Shown piece by piece: positions 57,349 to 64,000 of a DNA stretch of 64,000 nt. Within the stretch, counting starts at the first letter, position 1, and each line of letters starts with the position of its first letter. Source of the DNA: Nyssa sinensis (lineage: Eukaryota; Streptophyta; Magnoliopsida; Cornales; Nyssaceae). Below the pieces are notes generated by a model, which was not told the origin of the DNA, did not search any database, and saw only the letters and a program-made list of their open reading frames with translations. Location: positions 4,054,562 to 4,118,561 of the forward strand of contig CM018031.1 in the NCBI GenBank assembly GCA_008638375.1. Reading direction: 5' to 3'. Both the position numbers and the translations under genes were made by a program.

Positions 57349-59161
57349 GAGAATGACGTGTTTTTGCAGATAACAGAAGTTAGAGCAGAGGTTAGCCTGG
57401 TGGTGAGAATGGTTTCAACAGTGGGCAACTATGATTATATGATTAATTGGGAATTCAAGCCTAGTGGATCCATTAAAGTTGGGGTATGAAAATGGTTCCA
57501 TAATTCTTTCACATAAATATAGCATAAGCACAAATATGTTTTTCTTTTTATATTAAATCTAGGGATAACTTGGTAGACATCTGAATGATTAAGTTCTTAA
57601 GAATGTAAGATTCTTAATTCAATTTTCCGTTAATTAAGTTTGTATAAAATAGTTGTAAAAGAAAATTCAAATTTACGATCCGATTAAACAAATAAAAATT
57701 GTGTTTGGTGGGTTCGGCCTGGTTATAAAATTAAAAAATTAAAAATATGTTTTCATATTCACTTGCGATCATTCTACATGAGGTTTTGTGTCTGTATATA
57801 ATATATATAGAGATGTGTGTGTGTGTGTGTGTGTGTGTTTAGTGATGCACCATTTTTTTGCCTTTTGACAGGTTGGGCTCAGTGGAGTGCTAGATGTGAG
57901 GGGGGTGTCATATACACACACTGATGAGTATAAACGAGGATGCCCATGGAACACTGGTGGCTGAGAATACAATCGGTGTATATCATGACCACTTTTTGAA
58001 CTATCATCTTGACCTTGACATAGATGGTGATGCCAATTCCTTTGTCAAAACCAGTTTACAAATGAAGAGAGTGATGAACAATAGGTCATTGAGGAAGAGT
58101 TATTGGACTGTATCTAGTGAAACTGCTAAAACTGAATCTGATGCACGAATTCGATTAGGATTGAAGCCAACTGAGATGTTAATGGTGAATCCAAGCAAGA
58201 AGACCAAGCTTGGGAACCATATCGGCTACCGGCTAATTCCGGGATCGGCACCGGTAGGTCCCCTCTTATCGGACGATGATTACCCACAAATCCGGGGAGC
58301 CTTTTCCAAGTACAATATTTGGGTCACTCCATACAACAAGTCTGAAAAATGGGCAGGAGGGCTATATGTTGATCAGAGCCATGGAGATGATAACTTAGCT
58401 ATTTGGAGCCTCAGGTAGCATATGATTAATGTTCCGAATTACACTAATATGTCTTGTAATATTAATAATTACATAACCATTTATGATTTTTAATATTACT
58501 ACTAACCTCTCTATTAGAATTATTGAGATATGAGATGTTAACAAAAAAATATAAATTTATTATTTTAGATTTTAGTAATCTAATAATTATAGAGACCTTC
58601 CTTATAATTTTTGAAAAAATAAGGGAGGTTAATATAATATGCAAAAAAAAAAAATAGTCATACAAAAATATTAGTTGAAACTCTAATACCGTTGATGACA
58701 AATTTTGTTTGAAATGTGAAAATTTGTATATTGTTTATATAGCAGAGGGGATGTCAATGTAATTTTAAAAAATATCAGAAATTTTTTGTAATTGTCAAAT
58801 AATTAATAAAATGTCAATATAAATACTTTTATTTTATTTTAGTAATTAAGGTCGTTGTAGTTATCCCTTAATGTTATCACCAAAACAAATCTTACTTGTC
58901 ATTTTTGAGATTTTGTATGAATTCTTATTCCCAGTTTTTTATTGTTGAATATGCAGGAATAGGGAGATTGAAAACAAGGACATTGTGTTATGGTACACCA
59001 TTGGATTTCACCATGTACCATACCAAGAAGATTTCCCAGTGATGCCGACACTGAGCGGCGAGTTTGAGCTCCGACCGGCCAATTTCTTCGAGAGAAATCC
59101 AGTGTTTAAAACAAAATCTCCTAAGCCTGTACGCTGGTCTAACTGCACCACCAGAGCCTGA
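50798..59161 (+). CDS. CuAO: Copper-containing primary amine oxidase, secreted type, 5 exons, one frame break
   Basis: Oxidises primary amines such as putrescine and spermidine to aldehyde, ammonia and H2O2, using copper and self-generated topaquinone. Exons: 50798-51561, 56574-56958, 57370-57483, 57872-58414, 58957-59161, about 669 residues. The start was chosen because a hydrophobic signal peptide ([17 protein letters not shown]) follows directly, which suggests the apoplast; an in-frame ATG at 50678 would bury it. Catalytic base Asp316 lies in [10 protein letters not shown], the topaquinone precursor Tyr404 in GNYDY, and copper ligands in YHDHF (His459, His461) and GFHHVPY. One extra A at 57932-57934 shifts the frame inside [15 protein letters not shown]; without it the exons total 2010 nt. 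Intron 1 is 5.0 kb. No peroxisomal SKL-type end: it terminates TTRA. Confidence 0.96.
53655..53690. repeat. (CA)n(TA)n microsatellite in amine oxidase intron 1
   Basis: CA run followed by a TA run. Further dinucleotide runs in this gene's introns lie at 52573-52592, 56030-56050, 57312-57346 (TA) and 57815-57838 (GT). Confidence 0.9.
54791..55003. repeat. Three-unit tandem repeat (~73-78 bp) in amine oxidase intron 1
   Basis: GGTTTTAC(C/T)AT, TTGCCCCTACC, TTATGCCATGATATTC and TTGTCTAGA blocks recur with starts near 54801, 54874 and 54952. Units have diverged, and there is no coding potential. Confidence 0.85.
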
Positions 59162-60210
59162 TTAAATTCTACCTTGAATTTATCAAGAAAATAAGCTCGA
59201 GGACATACTGGGTTCTGTTGGTCTACTCCATTTTGTTAGTCTTCTTGATTACATCTATCATATCAATAAGCCTAGTAAATTATGAACACATGCATTAGAT
59301 CCTTCTGAGTTCATCTTGCTTATTTGAAATGCATGTAATCTCTAAGTTTGAATTAATGAATAATTATGTATTTCTTATCCCATGATTTAAGTTAATGATT
59401 GTGATGCTGATATGCTAATTGTACAAATGGCAATCATTGTGACGTCGGTATGCTAGAGAGGACTCCTAGGGCATAAGATTCTAATACTACAGATTTTAGA
59501 GAAGTTAGATACGAGACTTTATCGCAAGGGGCAATTTTTATGACTTTTCAATGACGTCTCATCAGTGGCAGATCTATTACATAGTTTTCAAAATTTTGAA
59601 AAGTTAAATTTTTAATCTTATTTTGTATAGATTTTTTTTTTTTAAATTAAGAGTTGCGTTCTTAAAAATTTTCATATTTTTATAAGAGACTCTTTTAAAA
59701 AAAAAATTCTCCCTCTTAGGTATAAGATTTAGATCTACCACTGTGTCCTATGCTGAGATTTTTTTTTTTTGTAGATTAGAAGTCAAAACCAACAACAGAA
59801 AACGAAAAGAAAGAGAGAAAAAACAAAAAACAGAAAAAAAACACCAAAAGAAGGGAAGAGCTAAGGTGGTCTCTCATGGGACACTACAGAAATATCCGCA
59901 AGAAAAAGAAGATAAGTGCCTGGGAGCTCTCTCCTTTAGCACCAACTTTTTCTCTTAGTTCACGAAGTGAAATATTCTTGTAAAGTGGCCAAGCAAGGAA
60001 TTGCAGATAGTAGACAATTCCCAAAAAAAGGGCTGGACCGCACTTTCTTTAATTTCTGAGACTATATATGCATGTGTATGTGTGTGTGTGTGTGTGTGTG
60101 TGTATAAAGCTAGCTAGCTCGCTTAACATTTCCTTGAGATAAAATTATATACTGTAAATCTAAACTACACTGTCAACAACAAACTAAATAAAACTGATCA
60201 TCTGACATTA
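59162..60210. other. Tail-to-tail intergenic interval
   Basis: Holds the 3' UTRs of the amine oxidase (plus) and the receptor kinase (minus) and a short hAT-like MITE. A (GT)n run lies at 60079-60103. No gene was recognised. Confidence 0.65.
59563..59743. mobile_element. hAT-like MITE, 181 bp
   Basis: Inverted ends CAGTGGCAGATCTA and CAGTGGTAGATCTA differ at one position and match the CAGTGGC(G/A)GA termini common among plant hAT elements. The flanking 8-mers match only partly, so the target duplication is weak. The interior is A/T-rich. Confidence 0.7.
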
Positions 60211-62565
60211 TTATTGATGATACACAAGAGGTGGAATCCCAACTTCAATTGTCCCTTCAAGCATTTGAGTCACCTTCTTCATTGATGGTCTCAGAATTGC
60301 TTCCGGATGAACACACCACAATCCCACCATGACAAACCTCTCAAACCTCTTAATTTCGCTCAATACATCGGACTCATGCTTCACCAGGATCTCTAGCTTC
60401 CCAGATCTCACACAGCTTAAAACCCAATCTGTTAGAATCCAAATCATCTTCTTCACTCTCTTCCTCCACCCTGCTCAACTCTATGTGCCTTCTAGCACAA
60501 CAAATCTCAAGTAACATTACACCAAAACTATATATATCTACCTTAGCTGTAATCAGTCCATTTCTTAGCCATTCTGGTGCCATATATCCCATTGTCCCTC
60601 TCGCACCGGTCTTAGTCCGTGTTTGGTCTTTATTCATAAGCTTGGAAAACCCAAAATCTGCAATTTTAGCAGTGTAATTAACATCAAGCAGCACATTTTG
60701 GGGCTTAATGTCACAATGAATAATCTGGCTCTCACATTCTTCATGCAGATATAGCAAACCTCTGGCAATTCCAAGTGCCATTTCAGACCTCTGACTCCAG
60801 CTGGGTCTTTCTCCTTCCTCGAACAGAAATTTTGACAGTGTCCCATTCTTCATCAACTCATAGACCAGTAGGCGGTGATCGTTCTCGACGCAGAAACCCA
60901 AAAGCCTTACCAAATTCTTGTGATGGGTTCGGCCTATTATTCTGAGCTCTGTCATGAATCCCTTCTCGCCTTGTTCAACTATATTCTCTAGCTTCTTCAC
61001 TGCAATTTCAATCTGTATGTCACCCAAGTTCAGAACTCCACTGTAAACTTTTGCAGGAAGATCCTCGACCCAGGGTCTTACTGAACCCATTGGTTGCTTC
61101 ACGCAGCTCCCGGTAAGTAAATTCCCGGAAGTTAATTCCTATGTCCGTTGCGTTTGGAAAGTGCTTTCTTCTTATCAATCTTCGAGCAGCAGGATGATAA
61201 TAGACAGCTACTTGCGCCAAGCAAGAAAGCAATTGTGCCACTGGCTAAAAGGCCAACCTTGAGATGAGTCCTGGTGTTTGAGTTCTTCTTCTGATGACCA
61301 TCTAGAAAACTTGGATTGCTAGTCTTCAGTGGCACCTTGATAAGTGCTTTTATTCCTTTGGTAGAAGCACTTTTTCTAGCATTCAACAATGGCATTCTCT
61401 TCTTGTTACATGTTGAAGCAACCAAGGAAGCTGCCATGGTGTAGCAATCATCCATGAGAGCTTTCTTGCATCCCTCTTCATCAACATTCGTTACTCGTGA
61501 CAAATCTGCAAAGCCCTGGAATGGAAAATCGGCATCATCTATCACCTCCACAGTGAAATTCCTCATGGATGGATCAGCACAATAATTCAGCACAATTTCC
61601 GGGCGGCATCCTTTAGGCGGATTGTTTGGATCCAATGGAAGATAACCCTGTAGGCATTTACAGTTAACTGTCTCATTGTCAGGTGAATTGCAGAACCCAT
61701 TAACACCACAAACAGAATTCACAAAACAAGGCTCAGAAATGGCTTTCCACACCCTTCTCCAGCTGCTGCCCATTACTTTTACGGAAAACATATTGTTGGA
61801 AATTGCCATTATCTTCAATTGTGGCTCTGTGGTAGTAATCTCCAACTGGGTTTGTAGCATTTGTTGTCAGAGAATAGATATGGTCGCCGGTGCCATTGAC
61901 AAGATACATGAAAGCACTAGTCTGATTAAAAACCAAACTCACATTGTTGTTCCCCACAGTTGCCGTGTACCAGTACCCTGGATCAGAGAAATGATAGGCA
62001 GAGAGCACCAAATTTCCATCATATTGCATTTGCAGCATGAAATTGCCAGTCGAGAAATTTACGGTTCCAATGGCATTGGAAGAGAGCTTTCTGCCTGCAA
62101 CTAGAACTTGTCCCGGCAAGATAGTGTCTGTTGGGGAATCAAAGCTCTGCCAAATGACTCTTGAATTGGGGTCCCTTAAGACAAAATTGCCATCATTTTG
62201 CATGAACCCCAAAGCTGCAGCAGCTCCAGAATATAAGGTTTGAACGGTATTATTGAGTATGTGAGCCTAAGCTGGCCATCAAATGTCAATCTAATTGCTG
62301 ATCCTGGTGCTGCTGGAGTGTCACGGTTAGCTGACCAGACTAATGCTCTCTCCTGAATTTTGTCAAACCAAATTCCGAGAAGGTATAGATTAGTAGATAT
62401 GGGATAGAACCCGAATGCAAAATCACCAGAGAGGGAGAGCCAAGATGCATTGCTTCCAGCAGTGATGCTGGAACCCAAGCTTATGTTAGGAGGAATTTGA
62501 GCATGGGACACATGATAGGTTGAAAACAGTAGAAAAAACCAAGGAAGAATCAATGTGACAGCCAT
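60211..62565 (-). CDS. G-type lectin S-receptor-like Ser/Thr kinase (LECRK type), intronless, five frame breaks
   Basis: Plasma-membrane receptor kinase; relatives act in defence and stress signalling. Signal peptide ([21 protein letters not shown]), then a bulb-lectin region ([36 protein letters not shown]), an EGF-like Cys cluster ([17 protein letters not shown]), one membrane span at about 435-460 ([19 protein letters not shown]), and a kinase domain from about 490. Kinase motifs: GRGSSAKVY loop, IAVKKL lysine, HCDIKPQN catalytic loop (Cys instead of Arg, so non-RD), DFGFSK, GYMAPEW. Start 62565 directly precedes the signal peptide; an in-frame ATG 13 codons upstream also exists. Frame breaks: one missing base near 62253, and one extra base at each of 61769-61771, 61165-61167, 61055-61057 and 60439-60440. 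Corrected length is 784 codons including the stop. No other nonsense codon was seen. It could be a decaying pseudogene, but I favour sequence error. Confidence 0.92.
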
Positions 62566-62815
62566 AGTATAGTGGGAAAGAAACTTAGATAACGGAAAGA
62601 TCACTACACAAAGGTTGTTTCAAAACTTTCAGTCATTGCCTTTCACCAAAAATATAAAATAAAAACTCAGTCATGGCCTTTTGGGATGTTAGGCCAATTT
62701 GTAAAATCAACTGCATTATATAGAATCATTAGGGTATCGTACCAAAGATCCATCTTCATATGCTGACTTTGAAATTTGAACAACTCCAGGGTCATTTTGG
62801 GGCACTTTTCTTCAC

Positions 62816-63345
62816 ATGTAGAAAGACCAACCATAAGTTTAAACTTGATTGCGTTGACAAAATTACGCACTGGATGACGTGTGTTGGTGTGTGTGTGTGT
62901 GTGTGTGTGTATTAGGGTAAGTAATATATATGTATTAAAAGAAGAGAATAATGCATTCATATCATATAGTTGATTAGGTGGAAAGACTAACCACGAGTTT
63001 AAAGTTGATCTCGTCATTAAAATATATATATGAATTAAAAGAAGAGAAGAAAGCGTGTAAGCAATATATATGAATTAAAAGAAGAGAAGAAAGCGTTGAT
63101 GAAGACGCCACCCTCCCTTGCGGTATTTTTCTGACAAATCAAAAAAATAAAAAGGAGAAAAATGCATTCATATAGTTGAGTAGGCAGAAAGACTAACCAC
63201 AAGCTTAAAGTTGATCTCGTAGACAAAATTACACACCGGATGACGTGTACACACACACACATATATATATATATTAGGGTAAGTAATATATATGTATTAA
63301 AAGAAGAGAAGAATGCATTCATATAGTTGATTAGGCAGACAATGC
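62816..63345. repeat. Three-unit tandem array upstream of the receptor kinase
   Basis: Units begin GAAAGACCAACCATAAG-like at 62821, 62981 and 63187 and share TTTAAA(C/G)TTGAT, GACAAAATTAC, GGATGACGTGT, TTAGGGTAAGTAATATATA and AAAAGAAGAGAA. Two of them contain expanded dinucleotide runs, (GT)n at 62884-62910 and (CA)n(TA)n at 63250-63275. This explains the short repetitive open frames here. Confidence 0.85.
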
Positions 63346-63780
63346 ATTCGTATCCTCTGCCATAACTTCTCTACAGTTTTTATAATTTCATCCTTGAAAA
63401 ATATTATACAATTGATATTAATTTCACATGATATAATCATTGAAAGTTAATGTAAGAAACTATTGTAAAGGAAATGAAGTGAATTTTGGAAGAATTTCTC
63501 CAAACACATAAAAAAAGCGTTTAAAAAAGAAACCCAATAATGCACATTTGTGCATTTTAGGAAGCAAATTTAACATAAAACAGTTTTAAAAATTTAACGA
63601 AAAAGATTAAAGTTGTTTTTGAAACAGTTCTTAAAAACAATGCATGCAAAAGCATGGTATAAAAACTCCATCAAACAAATCTGCAAACCATCTCTACACC
63701 CATTGAACGATTGCATTAAAATTGAGGCTTTGTCAATACTGGTAGTTGGGGCATATTTTATTAATTCTTCGTTTCTGGCA

Positions 63781-63782
63781 AA

Positions 63783-63840
<58 letters not shown>
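63781..63840. repeat. (AAT)n(ATT)n trinucleotide palindrome
   Basis: About 9 AAT units pass directly into about 10 ATT units, giving a near-perfect ~60-bp inverted repeat able to fold into a hairpin without a spacer. Confidence 0.95.
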
Positions 63841-64000
63841 TATCATTGTTGAGAGTTAAGTTTCTAGCAGTGTCTATATTAGAATTCAAGTTTATAGTTA
63901 TATGCGTAGAAATATCCATGTAAGTTCATATGGGGTGGGTTGGGAAAAAATATAGAAAATTGGTAACAACCCCAATTAATGTCCTGAAAATTGAAAAGTT

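Larger units (their letters stand above)
62566..64000. other. Receptor kinase upstream region to window end
   Basis: The promoter and 5' leader of the minus-strand kinase should lie in the first few hundred bases. Otherwise it holds a three-unit tandem array and an (AAT)n/(ATT)n palindrome, listed separately. No gene was recognised. Confidence 0.6.

Overview
This window is nuclear DNA of a flowering plant, most likely a woody eudicot. The species cannot be named from sequence alone. The evidence is GT-AG split genes with AT-rich introns, a nuclear photosystem I subunit (PsaD) with a plastid transit peptide, plant-type 9-lipoxygenase, thermospermine synthase and G-type lectin receptor kinase genes, many TA/GA microsatellites, MITEs and LINE relics. 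I see no prokaryotic operon, CRISPR array, rRNA or convincing tRNA gene.

Layout: (1) 1.6-9.0 kb, minus: KMS/VMP1-type vacuole-membrane/VTT-domain protein, 8 exons, with a recent 618-bp tandem duplication in an intron. (2) 9.0-18.4 kb: gene-free, with a truncated hAT-like element, a LINE RNase H relic, an ~88-bp tandem array, a possible TRIM and two Tourist-like MITEs. (3) 18.4-22.9 kb, plus: 9-lipoxygenase, 9 exons. (4) 22.9-26.8 kb: LINE zinc-finger relic and a possible orphan first exon. (5) 26.8-27.5 kb, plus: intronless psaD with a TATA-less, I-box/CCAAT promoter. (6) 30.8-32.8 kb, minus: HAD-family pyrimidine 5'-nucleotidase-like gene, 8 exons. (7) 32.8-38.1 kb: repeat-rich, with two hAT MITEs that have perfect 8-bp target duplications. 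(8) 38.1-42.8 kb, minus: thermospermine synthase ACL5, 10 exons. (9) 42.8-50.8 kb: gene-free, with one MITE nested inside another. (10) 50.8-59.2 kb, plus: secreted copper amine oxidase, 5 exons, first intron 5 kb. (11) 60.2-62.6 kb, minus: intronless G-type lectin receptor kinase, tail to tail with the amine oxidase.

The genes are mostly unrelated in function, as is usual in plants. The one thematic pair is ACL5 (makes thermospermine) and the copper amine oxidase (oxidises di/polyamines), which lie head to head about 8 kb apart.

The strongest anomaly concerns the sequence itself. In six of the seven genes the otherwise intact reading frame is broken by single-base indels: 12 insertions and 1 deletion by my reading. 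I found no additional nonsense mutation. After allowing for these indels every exon model sums to a multiple of three. This fits an insertion-biased residual assembly error better than real pseudogenes. I did not find an undescribed biological system here.
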